In this document: positions 1-6,363 of the stretch, one piece after another
Layout of the letters: each line of letters begins with the position of its first letter
Position numbering within the stretch: position 1 is the stretch's first letter
Assembly (NCBI GenBank): GCA_016210245.1
Contig: JACQUR010000181.1
Location: 1 to 7,960 of the forward strand
DNA length: 7,960 nucleotides
From: Chloroflexota bacterium
GTDB taxonomy: Bacteria; Chloroflexota; UBA6077; JACQUR01
Reading direction: 5' to 3'
The notes under the pieces: model-generated
What the model saw: only the letters and a program-made list of their open reading frames with translations
Told to the model about the DNA's origin: nothing
Database searches by the model: none
Program-made: the position numbers and the translations under genes

Positions 1-1
1 G

Positions 2-583
2 CCGGCGGTCGCCCGGGCGGCCTCGCCGACGGCAGCCCTGCAGGCTGGCTGCGAGCCCGGCCTGGAGGCGCTGGAGTTCTATCCCCAGGAGAAGCTGACC
101 TACAGCTACGGAGTCCACCTGGCCCTGGTGGAGGTGGACGTGGAGACGGGCCAGGTGGCCGTGCAGCGCTACCTGGCCGACCACGACGTCGGCCGGGCGA
201 TCAACCCCCGCCTGGTGGAGGGGCAGATCGTGGGCGGCTTCGCCCAGGGTCTGGGCGCCGCCCTGCTGGAAGAGCTGGCCTACGACGAGCGCGGCCAACT
301 GCTGGCCGGCACCCTGGCCGACTACTTGCTCCCGACCGCGGTCGAGGTTCCGCCCATCGAGGTCCACGTGGCCGAGGAGAGCCCCTCGACCCTGAACCCG
401 CTGGGCGTGAAAGGCGTGGGCGAGGAGGGCGTGGTGGCGGCCGGCCCGGCCCTGGCCAATGCCGTGGCCGACGCGCTGGCGCCGCTCGGCGTGGCCATTG
501 CCGCGCTGCCGCTGACCCCTTCGCGACTGCGCGAACTGGTCAGAGCGAGTTGCGCCAGCCAGCGTGGTACCATCTTCATTTGA
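2..583 (+). CDS. Xanthine dehydrogenase/CoxL-family molybdopterin-binding large subunit, C-terminal end (partial)
   Basis: The reading frame is open from the window edge, so only the last 193 residues are present and the true start lies upstream. The product resembles the C-terminal part of the large subunit of molybdenum hydroxylases (aerobic CO dehydrogenase CoxL, xanthine dehydrogenase, aldehyde oxidase). In these enzymes this subunit binds the molybdopterin cofactor and oxidises the substrate. Visible family segments, in order, are GVHLALVEVDVETG, DVGRAINPRLVEGQIVGGFA, GLGAALLEE and ADYLLPTAVEVP. Next comes NPLGVKGVGEEG, where the first Glu of GVGEEG (codon at 422-424) matches the catalytic base of the family. 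The CoxL active-site loop that would separate CO dehydrogenase from other members is outside the window, so the substrate cannot be named. No partner medium or small subunit is visible. The stop is followed by a 106-bp gap before the cyclase gene. Confidence 0.9.
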   Translation, partial: PAVARAASPTAALQAGCEPGLEALEFYPQEKLTYSYGVHLALVEVDVETGQVAVQRYLADHDVGRAINPRLVEGQIVGGFAQGLGAALLEELAYDERGQLLAGTLADYLLPTAVEVPPIEVHVAEESPSTLNPLGVKGVGEEGVVAAGPALANAVADALAPLGVAIAALPLTPSRLRELVRASCASQRGTIFI

Positions 584-622
584 CTTGACACGGGTTCGTG
601 CGTAGCGCTGCCTGCTGCCTGG

Positions 623-651
623 TTGCCCGCCTGGCGGCGTTTCGGTACACT
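623..651 (+). promoter_or_regulatory. Candidate sigma-70-type promoter for the cyclase gene
   Basis: TTGCCC (623-628) and TACACT (646-651) are separated by 17 bp. Each matches the consensus hexamer at 4 of 6 positions. They lie 38 bp upstream of the GTG start, in the non-coding gap after the hydroxylase gene. A second TTGACA at 585-590 has no good -10 partner at the right distance. This is pattern matching only. Confidence 0.35.
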
Positions 652-689
652 GGGGCCCGGGTCCATCGCCATGACCGAAGGAGCAAGCT

Positions 690-2759
690 GTGACTCCCCG
701 CCAGCGCGCTCGTCTGCTCACCAGCCTGGGGCTCGCCCTGGCCAGCGCGCTGGCCGTCACCAGCATGCTGTTTGCCGGGTACCTGGACGGCCTGCAGCTC
801 CAGACTGGCGACGTGCTGTTCAAGACCCGCCCGGAGCAGACCGAGCCACGCGTGGTCATCGTCGGCATCGACGAGCAGACGATGGCGGGGCTGGCGGAGT
901 ACGGACGCCTCTTCACCTGGCCGCGCTCGCTGCACGCTCGAGTGATCAATAACCTGCGCGAGGCGGGGGCGCGGGTGATCGTGCTGGACCTGTTGTTCGA
1001 CGTGCCCGCGCCGGGCGATGACGAGCTGGCGCAGGCGATCAAAGCTGCCGGCAACGTCGTCTCGCCCATCGCGGGGGACGACTCCGTCCGCGAGATCGTG
1101 CTCGGACAGCCGCTCCGCTACGCGCGCAGCCTGCGCCCGCTGCCAGCGCTGCTCGAGGCCTCGGTCGCCAGGGGCCATGCAAATCAGTACCCGGATGATG
1201 ACGGCACCATACGCCGCATGCCGCTGGTGATTACCGCCCAGGGGGAGCAGGTCCCCGCCCTATCGCTGGTAGCGGCCGCGCGCTACCTGCGCCGACCGAA
1301 CGTGCTGGAAGGCCCCGTTCAGGACGGCTATCTGCCGTTTGCCGGACGGCGGATCCCAGTCGATGAGCTGCTGCGCATGCGCATCTACTACCTGGGCGCG
1401 CCCGCCCGGCAGCCGCGCACCGAGGTCATTCCCCTCATTTCGTACCTCGACGTGCTCCAGGGGAACTTCTCCCCTGCCCTGGTCAAGGACCGGGTGGTGT
1501 TCATTGGCACCACTGCGACGGCCTACGCCGACGACTACTGGGTGCCGACCTCCCGAGGCGCCAAGATGGACGGAGTGGAGATCCACGCCCACGCCACTGC
1601 TACCATCGTTCGTCCGGCCTTTTTAGAGGAGGCGCCCCGGGGACTGACCATCGGCCTCGTGCTGCTCTTTGCGCTCCTGGTCGGGCTGGCCCTGTTCGCC
1701 CTCAACCCGATCTGGGGAGCAGCCGGAGCGCTGCTGGTGGCGGCGCTCTATCTGCTCGCTACCTCGTTCCTCTTCGAGGCACAGCGCCTGATCCTGAACG
1801 TGGTCTATCCCTTGTTCGGCATCGGCCTGGCCTTCTCCGCGGTGATCCTCTATCGCGTGCTGTTCGAGCAGCGCGAGCAGCGCGTCCTGCAGGCGGTCTT
1901 CGCCCAGTACGTCCCGCCGGCGGTGGCCCAGGAGGTGGCCCGCAATCCCGACGCGATCAAGCTGGGCGGCGAGCGGCGGGTCATCAGCGTGCTGTTCACC
2001 GACCTCAAGGGCTTTACCACCTTCTCCGAGAGCGTGGAGCCGGAGGTGCTGAGCCAGGTGATCACCGAGTACCTGAACGCGATGACCCAGGTGGTGTTCA
2101 AGTACGAGGGCACCGTGGACAAGTACATCGGCGACGCAGTGATGGCCTTCTGGAACGCGCCCCAGACGCAGCCCGACCACGCGCGGCGGGCCTGCCTGGC
2201 GGCGCTGGAGATGCAGCGCGAGCTGGCCCGGCTGGGCGAGCAGTGGCAGCAGCGAGGGCTGCCCCGCCAGTACATGCGCATCGGCATCAACACCGGCCCC
2301 GTTTCGGTGGGCAACATGGGCTCCGCGCTGCGGCTGGCCTACACCGCCATCGGCGACTCGGTCAACCTGGGTGCGCGCCTGGAGCCGCTGAACAACGAGT
2401 ACGGGACGTGGATCTGCCTCAGCGAGTACACCCTGGCGGAGGCCGGCGACGGTCTGCGCACCCGCTACCTGGACCTGGTGGCGGTCAAGGGCAAGGCCCA
2501 GCCGGTGGCGGTGTACGAGCTGATCGGCCTCGAGGCGGACGTGACAGACGCCAGGCGGCAGGTGCTGGAGCGCTACCTGGCCGGGATCGAGCTCTACCGA
2601 GGGCGACACTTCGCCTCGGCCGCGTCGCAGTTCCGAGCCGCGCTGGAGCTGGGCCCCAAGGACGGGCCGAGCAACGTCTACCTCCAGCGCTGCCTCGACC
2701 TGGCCGAAGACCCGCCGCCCGAGGCCTGGGACGGTGTGTACGTGATGAAGCACAAGTAG
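690..2759 (+). CDS. CHASE2-domain membrane adenylate cyclase (class III)
   Basis: The 689-aa protein should make cAMP from ATP in response to an extracytoplasmic signal. Domains in order: a membrane segment at about 9-30; an extracytoplasmic CHASE2 sensor at about 35-310; three membrane segments at about 319-338, 341-363 and 369-391; a class III cyclase catalytic domain at about 428-612; and a short TPR-like tail ending near PPPEAWDGVYVMKHK. Both metal-binding aspartates are present: D438 in LFTDLKGFT and D482 in DKYIGDAVMAFW. The substrate-selecting pair is K478 and T552 (YTAIGDSVN). A Lys/Thr pair is known from adenylate cyclases such as cyanobacterial CyaB1, so ATP is favoured over GTP. 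Transition-state residues N559 and R563 are in place, so the enzyme looks active. The GTG start is chosen because GAAGGAG lies 6 nt upstream. The gene appears monocistronic and converges on the minus-strand group beyond 2863. Family assignment is firm; the ligand is unknown. Confidence 0.95.
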   Translation: MTPRQRARLLTSLGLALASALAVTSMLFAGYLDGLQLQTGDVLFKTRPEQTEPRVVIVGIDEQTMAGLAEYGRLFTWPRSLHARVINNLREAGARVIVLDLLFDVPAPGDDELAQAIKAAGNVVSPIAGDDSVREIVLGQPLRYARSLRPLPALLEASVARGHANQYPDDDGTIRRMPLVITAQGEQVPALSLVAAARYLRRPNVLEGPVQDGYLPFAGRRIPVDELLRMRIYYLGAPARQPRTEVIPLISYLDVLQGNFSPALVKDRVVFIGTTATAYADDYWVPTSRGAKMDGVEIHAHATATIVRPAFLEEAPRGLTIGLVLLFALLVGLALFALNPIWGAAGALLVAALYLLATSFLFEAQRLILNVVYPLFGIGLAFSAVILYRVLFEQREQRVLQAVFAQYVPPAVAQEVARNPDAIKLGGERRVISVLFTDLKGFTTFSESVEPEVLSQVITEYLNAMTQVVFKYEGTVDKYIGDAVMAFWNAPQTQPDHARRACLAALEMQRELARLGEQWQQRGLPRQYMRIGINTGPVSVGNMGSALRLAYTAIGDSVNLGARLEPLNNEYGTWICLSEYTLAEAGDGLRTRYLDLVAVKGKAQPVAVYELIGLEADVTDARRQVLERYLAGIELYRGRHFASAASQFRAALELGPKDGPSNVYLQRCLDLAEDPPPEAWDGVYVMKHK

Positions 2760-2862
2760 GAGGGGCCGCTTGCCTTGTGGCAGTGGATGGTCCCTTCCCC
2801 GTTGGCTCAGCGCCTGACCATAGCCCACCTCCGGACCAGAACGCCGTCAGGAGCGCGGCGGC

Positions 2863-3057
2863 TTAGCGCTCGCGGGTGGTGCGGGTCTGCGGCTCGGGAT
2901 GAGTGGCCAGGGGCTCGCCGCGCGGGCCGGAGATGCTGGCGCGCAGCTCCGGCGCCTCCGCCGACGGGGGATGCCGCAGCACGATCAGCGGCAAGGGGGC
3001 GCCCTCTTTGTCGGTGTAGGCGGTGCCGCTGGTCCAGACCAGATCCTGATTGCTCAT
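2863..3057 (-). CDS. Small hypothetical protein, 64 aa
   Basis: A 64-aa protein begins MSNQDLVWTSGTAYTDKEG and ends with a polar, Arg/Thr-rich tail. I do not recognise the family. GGGAGG sits 4 nt before the ATG. The gene starts 20 nt after the ancestral stop of the DUF6941-like gene, on the same strand, which suggests co-transcription. There is no signal peptide, membrane segment or cysteine motif. The first 35 or so residues have a normal mixed composition, unlike the Arg/Ala/Pro-rich translation of the overlapping frames, which supports this frame as the coding one. The insertion in the upstream gene has brought that gene's N-terminal frame into phase with this one, so it could also be read as the end of a 232-aa fused ORF. 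Confidence 0.5.
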   Translation of the reverse strand: MSNQDLVWTSGTAYTDKEGAPLPLIVLRHPPSAEAPELRASISGPRGEPLATHPEPQTRTTRER

Positions 3058-3077
3058 AAGGCCTCCCAAGGTCCATT

Positions 3078-3561
3078 TTAGCCTCTGCCCTGCCGGATGT
3101 ACAACGGCACTACGGCCATCTCCAGGGTGTCCACCAGTAGGTGAAAGCCGTAGTCGCCGGGCGCGGCGAAGACGGCCCCCTCCACCTCCAGCACCAGGCG
3201 CAGGCCGACGGGGCGATGCGGCTCGGTGGGATGCCGCTGCCGCGAGGCCGCCATCCGGCTCGAAGTGCGCGAGCAGGCCGACGGGGCGATGCGGCTCGGT
3301 GGGATGCCGCTGGACGGTGAACTGGAACTGCCAGGGAGGCAGGAGCGCACGCCCGTCCGGATCCAGCAGCAAGATGCGCAGCACGTGGGGGGTGCCGCAC
3401 TCGGTGGACTGGGCTTCCACGGCGCACACGAGGGCCAGATGGGCATGGCGAGCGGGGAAGCGCGGCGCCCAGATGGTGTCGAGCCCGCCGCCGGTGACAG
3501 TGAACTTGCCGGACTCCCCCTGAGCCGCTGCATCGGCAAGGAAGGCGTAGACGATACGCAT
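3078..3561 (-). pseudogene. DUF6941-like protein gene broken by a 73-bp insertion
   Basis: The N-terminal part (MRIVYAFLADAAAQGESGKF, then FPARHAHLALVCAVE) and the C-terminal part (LVLEVEGAVFAAPGDYGFHLLVD, ending VPLYIRQGRG) both look like a small beta-rich family that I recall as DUF6941. They lie in different frames. Between them a 40-bp sequence occurs twice (3200-3239 and 3273-3312), offset by 73 bp. Removing one 73-bp unit leaves 411 bp, an intact 136-aa frame ending at the TAA at 3078-3080. That restored protein aligns along its length with the intact 138-aa protein at 6391-6807, including the shared PG-x-Y-x-F motif near the C-terminus. The start is well supported: GGGAGGG lies 7 nt before the ATG. 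As it stands, translation would run in the wrong frame after about residue 96. The function of the family is unknown. An assembly or sequencing artefact has not been excluded. Confidence 0.75.
3200..3312. repeat. 40-bp direct repeat around a 33-bp unique spacer
   Basis: Positions 3200-3239 and 3273-3312 are identical over 40 bp (beginning GCAGGCCGACGGGGCGATGC) and are separated by 33 bp (3240-3272). The 73-bp offset is not a multiple of three, and the repeat lies inside a coding sequence that it throws out of frame. The spacer is not part of either repeat copy, so this is not a simple tandem duplication of one unit. Two copies only, so not a CRISPR. Confidence 0.95.
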
Positions 3562-3565
3562 GGCC

Positions 3566-3667
3566 TTACCCTCCCACCGCGCGCGCGACCAGCCAGCGCT
3601 GGTAGCGGGCGCGGCTAGTCCAAGCGACGGTCTTGCGTGGGCAGTCGGCCAACTCCTCGCCAGTCAT
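3566..3667 (-). CDS. Possible micro-ORF, 33 aa
   Basis: An ATG-to-TAA frame encodes 33 residues beginning MTGEELADCPRKTVAW and ending RWLVARAVGG. It fills most of the 142-bp gap between the MmgE/PrpD stop and the DUF6941-like gene. Its stop codon lies just behind that gene's GGGAGGG ribosome binding site, 4 nt before its ATG. AAGGAG occurs 11 nt upstream of the ATG, which is rather far. A short hairpin (ACCAGC / GCTGGT with a 4-nt loop, 3588-3603) lies inside it. It could be a real small protein, a leader ORF that couples translation to the next gene, or a chance frame in GC-rich DNA. I do not recognise the product. Confidence 0.3.
   Translation of the reverse strand: MTGEELADCPRKTVAWTSRARYQRWLVARAVGG
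3588..3603. other. Short perfect inverted repeat upstream of the DUF6941-like gene
   Basis: ACCAGC, the loop CAGC, then GCTGGT form a 6-bp stem. After one mismatch, three more pairs are possible outside it. It lies 26 bp upstream of the minus-strand ATG at 3561. There is no T-run on either side, so it is not an intrinsic terminator. It may be chance in GC-rich DNA. Confidence 0.25.
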
Positions 3668-3703
3668 GGGCTCGGCAACTCCTTGCGCCGACGGAACGCC
3701 CGC

Positions 3704-5107
3704 TCAGCGCCCCTGGTCGGCAGGGCTATGCAGCAGCCCCGCCAGCTCCCGTACGTCCGCCACCTCCTCCAGACCCCAGACCAGCTCGGCCACGCGCGCG
3801 GCCTGCTCGTGCGGCAGGCTGGCCCAGGCGGCGCAGCCGTGGAACTTGGCCTCCAGTTCGGCGTCGCTCATCGGGTTGGCGGGGCTGCCCTTGCCGAAGT
3901 CGGCGCGGCCGGAGATGAGGTGGCCGTCGGCCAGCTCGATCTCGATGAGGGTGGCCATCCTGTCGTAGCCAGCCGCTTCGGCCTCCGGGTGGACGCCGAA
4001 CTCCACGCGCGCGATCATCGCCTGGACGTCCGGGCGGTTGACCACCTCGTCGGTGAACTCGGCCAGGCCAGCTTTGCGCTCCAGGAGCAGGATGGCCGTG
4101 CAGAACTCCATGCTGAATTTGGCCTGGAGCTCGGTCCTGGGCCGATGGTGGATCAATGCGTTGGGCATGTTCCGATTGGTGCCCACCTTGACCCGCCGCA
4201 CCTGCTCTGGCCGAATGTCGTGCTGCCGAATCAGGTCCAGCATCAGGCCCATGCCCGGGTGGGTGAGCGAGCCGGACGGGTGGGGCTTGATGGAGACGCC
4301 CGGGGAGTCGAACGTCCAGGGGTTGCCCAACTGGCCCTCGATCAGGCTCGGCTCGTAGCCGCCGCCGGCCGCCTGGAAGAAGCCGCGGCCGGCCTCCAGG
4401 ATGGTGGGCGCCGCCGTCCAACCGCGCCCGGCCAGGTCGGCCGCCACCACCCCGCTCTCGGCGGCCCGCCCCGCGTGGAACGGCTTGGCCATGGTCCCGA
4501 AGTTCTCGCGCAGGCCGGCGGCCTGGCTGGCGGCCAGGCCAAGCGCGCGCAGCGTGCCGTCGAGATCGAAGCCCAGCAGGCGCGCTGCCCCGGCTGCCGC
4601 GCCGATGGCGCCCACCGTGGCCGTGGTGTGGAAGCCGTGCTGGTAATGGCGCGGGCTGATCGCCTCCGCCACCTTGCAGGCCACCTCCGTCCCCACCAGG
4701 TACGCCGCCAGGAGGTCGCGCCCGGAGCGGCCATCGCGCTCGGCCAGCGCCAGCACGGCCGGCAGGACCGGGGCAGTGGGGTGCATGAGCAGGCCATAGA
4801 CGCGGTCGCTGGCGACAGCGAGCTGGGTGTCGTCGTAGTCGTCGGCGTGGATGGCGATGCCGTTGGCGAAGGCCGCGAAGCGCGGGGCGACGCGGAGCGG
4901 GGAGCCGACCACCGTGCTGGGGCCACCCGCACCGCCCAGGTCGGCCAGGTACTCGCGCACGATGCGGCCCGTCGCGGCCACCTGCCCGGCCAGGGCCAGC
5001 CCGATGCCGTCCAGGACCGAGCGGATGCCCAGCCGGCGGACGGGCTGCGGAATGTCTTCGAACGGCGCGTGGACGATGAACTCGGCGACGTAGCGGGTGA
5101 GCGACAT
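3704..5107 (-). CDS. MmgE/PrpD family protein (2-methylcitrate dehydratase-like)
   Basis: The 467-aa protein has the usual length of this family. The family includes 2-methylcitrate dehydratase PrpD, cis-aconitate decarboxylase and iminodisuccinate epimerase, soluble enzymes acting on small polycarboxylates. Visible family segments are the helical N-terminal part with IHADDYDDTQ (about 86-95), HPTAPVLPAVLALAE (109-123), HTTATVGAIGAAAGAARLLGF (about 160-180), MAKPFHAGRAAESG (about 206-219), and KPHPSGSLTHPG near 274-285, which starts the second domain. The last is often KPYPSC in relatives; this copy has Gly where Cys is common. The ATG start is supported by AAGGAGG 4 nt upstream. The gene leads a minus-strand group with the micro-ORF, the broken DUF6941-like gene and the 64-aa protein. 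No citrate synthase or ligase gene accompanies it, so a methylcitrate-cycle role is not supported and the substrate is unknown. Confidence 0.92.
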   Translation of the reverse strand: MSLTRYVAEFIVHAPFEDIPQPVRRLGIRSVLDGIGLALAGQVAATGRIVREYLADLGGAGGPSTVVGSPLRVAPRFAAFANGIAIHADDYDDTQLAVASDRVYGLLMHPTAPVLPAVLALAERDGRSGRDLLAAYLVGTEVACKVAEAISPRHYQHGFHTTATVGAIGAAAGAARLLGFDLDGTLRALGLAASQAAGLRENFGTMAKPFHAGRAAESGVVAADLAGRGWTAAPTILEAGRGFFQAAGGGYEPSLIEGQLGNPWTFDSPGVSIKPHPSGSLTHPGMGLMLDLIRQHDIRPEQVRRVKVGTNRNMPNALIHHRPRTELQAKFSMEFCTAILLLERKAGLAEFTDEVVNRPDVQAMIARVEFGVHPEAEAAGYDRMATLIEIELADGHLISGRADFGKGSPANPMSDAELEAKFHGCAAWASLPHEQAARVAELVWGLEEVADVRELAGLLHSPADQGR

Positions 5108-5120
5108 CGGCCCTCCTTAG

Positions 5121-5610
5121 TCTAGCTGGGCGGGGAGCTGCTGGCAGGAGCTGGACGGCACGCCGACCCGGGTGGCCGGCCAGAACCGGTACTGCCAGGT
5201 GCTGACCAGCCCGCTGGCGACCGTCTATCGGACCACCCCGGCCAGGGATCGGCTGACCGTGCTGGACGTGCTGCGAAGCGGTCGGGCGCGAACCTTTCTG
5301 CTCAACGAGGCGGCAGACCAACGACTGGCGGCGGTCGACCTGGCCCCGCGGACCCGCCGCGGGCTGGCCTGCCTGCCCCGGGACACGGTGCTGGACGAAC
5401 CGACGCGCTCGACCGGCTCCTGGCGCAGCATCTGCCCGACCTGGGGGTGCAGCACCAACCTCTCCTCCTTCTCCTTCCGGCACAGCTATCCTACCTTAAC
5501 GACCTGTCCAGTCTTCGGGGTACACTCTACATTACGGCTCAGTGGACGGCGACGAGCTGTACCTTCTCTGGCCGCGCACCATGAGAATTCTCCTGGTCTG
5601 CACGGACAGA
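5121..5610 (+). pseudogene. Frameshifted, 5'-truncated remnant of an unknown protein
   Basis: This is the gap between the MmgE/PrpD start and the antitoxin stop. Three successive plus-strand frames give convincing protein sequence. The first has WQELDGTPTRVAGQNRY, VLTSPLATVYRT, RDRLTVLDVLRSG and LPRDTVLDEP (about 5121-5402). The second has ALDRLLAQHLPDLGVQHQP and LPAQLSYLNDLSSLRGTLYI (about 5402-5542). The third has VDGDELYLLWPRTMRILLVC (from 5542). Each joint would be repaired by adding one base, GG for G in both cases (near 5402 and 5542). No start codon with a ribosome binding site is present, and the 5' end abuts the divergent MmgE/PrpD gene, so the N-terminus is missing. I cannot name the family. 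The end is approximate; the third frame runs into the antisense of the antitoxin gene. Confidence 0.4.
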
Positions 5611-6012
5611 ACCCCCATAGGTCACTACAATAGCGGACTCCATGACTGTGCCCGAGGTGCCCGACTCCACGGACACATGTCGGGTAGCGCTTCGAGCAGC
5701 TTCGGCAGACTCGGCCAGCGCTATTGCTGCCCTGCTGACCGCGGTCAGCCGCTCGCGCAGGTCACTCGGGAGCACCCTCTGGACGGCGCTGCGCCGGTCC
5801 AGCTCACCAACGACCGCCCGACGGACGAACTCAGAAAGGGTCAGGTGATCCTCCTCGGCCACAGACCGTACCCTGCTTGCGAGTGCAGGATCCAGCCGAA
5901 GAGAGATCGTGAGCCCGAGCCCTGCGCGGGGGCGTGGCCCCCGCGCGACCACCCAGTCGGATTCCTCCCCTTCCTCGATCGGCCGCACTTCTTGTCCCCG
6001 CTTCCAACTCAT
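5539..6012 (-). CDS. Ribbon-helix-helix antitoxin-type regulator
   Basis: The 157-aa protein contains a ribbon-helix-helix fold of the CopG/Arc/BrnA kind: strand LTISLRL (34-40), helix A at about 42-53 (PALASRVRSVAE), turn HLTLS (56-60), and helix B at 59-73 (LSEFVRRAVVGELDR). Such proteins neutralise a partner toxin and repress their own operon as dimers. The ATG overlaps the toxin stop as ATGA, and GGGGAGG lies 6 nt upstream, so the two genes are translationally linked in toxin-then-antitoxin order, as in brnTA. The protein is longer than typical antitoxins of this type. The last 35 or so residues have no clear pattern and are encoded opposite the remnant at 5542-5610, so the tail may be run-on from a lost stop. 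The likely target is the repeat operator at 6331-6350. Confidence 0.65.
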   Translation of the reverse strand: MSWKRGQEVRPIEEGEESDWVVARGPRPRAGLGLTISLRLDPALASRVRSVAEEDHLTLSEFVRRAVVGELDRRSAVQRVLPSDLRERLTAVSRAAIALAESAEAARSATRHVSVESGTSGTVMESAIVVTYGGSVRADQENSHGARPEKVQLVAVH

Positions 6013-6331
6013 GTTCCGCCTCCCCGCCCGTAGATGGTGTGCTCTGCTTGCGACGCGGGCCAGCCTGTGACAACGCGCCAGTGGAGTCTCTCACTTCGAC
6101 GCACCCGCTCCCAAACCAGCGTCAGCAGCGCTCCGCCCCTATTCCGTCCGATCGAGCGCCACTGGCCGCGTCTCCCTTTCTTGTTCTTGTCTTGTTCTTG
6201 ATCCAGACGAATTCTTCCTCCAGGAGCTCCTCGACATCTCTCGGGCGAAGCCCATGCCTCGCCAGTTCCTGCTCATTGGCCTCGTCCCAGATCAGAACGT
6301 CGGCATCATCCGGACCAGGGCTTGCCATCAT
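6009..6331 (-). pseudogene. BrnT-like toxin with a single frame break
   Basis: The first frame reads MMASPGPDDADVLIWDEANE, then ELARHGLRPRDVEELLEEE. WDE-N-x4-ARHG-x4-VEE is the start of BrnT-like (RelE-fold) toxins. That frame alone stops at 6122 after 69 aa with an unnatural tail. The next frame (-1) continues with GQWRSIGRNRGGALLTLVWE and HWRVVTGWPASQAEHTIYG, matching the second half of such toxins (GR-x-IGR, RVVT-x6-E-x2-Y), and ends in TGA overlapping the antitoxin ATG. Adding one base gives an intact protein of about 107 aa. The joint falls in CAAGAA CAAGA CAAGAA CAAGAAA (6200-6177), where the second unit lacks one A. The heptamer A_AAG_GGA (6179-6173) at the same place fits the X XXY YYZ pattern used for -1 ribosomal frameshifting. 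So this is a mutant toxin, a read error, or a frameshift-expressed toxin. Confidence 0.6.
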
Positions 6332-6351
6332 GTATTACACCGTATTACACT
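6322..6351 (+). promoter_or_regulatory. Candidate promoter of the second DUF6941-like gene
   Basis: TTGCCA (6322-6327) and TACACT (6346-6351) are 18 bp apart on the plus strand. The -35 differs from consensus at one position and the -10 at two. The spacer contains the first GTATTACAC repeat and the -10 overlaps the second, so this promoter and the opposing toxin promoter would compete for the same DNA. Confidence 0.35.
6331..6350. promoter_or_regulatory. Tandem operator-like repeats, GTATTACAC twice
   Basis: GTATTACAC occurs at 6332-6340 and again at 6342-6350, a 10-bp period, one turn of the helix. The first copy with its flanking T reads TGTA-T-TACA, a palindrome around a central base; the second has one mismatch (CGTA-T-TACA). 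Paired half-turn sites like this suit ribbon-helix-helix dimers binding side by side. The repeats lie directly before the toxin ATG and between two divergent genes. The proposed binder is the antitoxin at 5539-6012, by inference. Confidence 0.5.
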
Positions 6352-6363
6352 ACAGGCTGACAA
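6334..6363 (-). promoter_or_regulatory. Candidate promoter of the toxin-antitoxin operon
   Basis: On the minus strand TTGTCA (6363-6358) and TGTAAT (6339-6334) are 18 bp apart, each one or two mismatches from consensus. The -10 lies in the first repeat operator, so a bound repressor would block it. Transcription would begin about at the ATGATG at 6331-6326. No Shine-Dalgarno sequence precedes those codons, so a leaderless message is plausible. Confidence 0.4.

Noticed and set aside
1623..2828. 401-aa minus-strand open frame opposite the cyclase
   Set aside because: Antisense to the cyclase catalytic domain, with biased His/Gln/Leu composition and no ribosome binding site or family features.
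2760..2862. Convergent gap after the cyclase examined for a terminator
   Set aside because: Only weak short stems such as TGCC/GGCA and no T-run; nothing supportable.
3249..3263. 15-bp match between the insertion spacer and the second DUF6941-like gene (6570-6584)
   Set aside because: The match is on the opposite strand relative to the two genes, and a 15-mer of common GC-rich codons can arise by chance, so it is not evidence for the source of the spacer.
3200..3312. Direct repeat with spacer considered as a CRISPR
   Set aside because: Only two copies, inside a coding sequence, with a frame-restoring period; no further repeats or cas genes.
3560..5125. 521-aa open frame on the plus strand opposite the MmgE/PrpD gene
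   Set aside because: It is antisense to a gene with clear family motifs, has a repetitive Gly/Arg/Ala/His composition, and is a usual by-product of high GC.
3726..5483. 585-aa minus-strand open frame
   Set aside because: An Arg/Pro/Gly-rich shadow of the MmgE/PrpD gene in another frame, with no recognisable motif.
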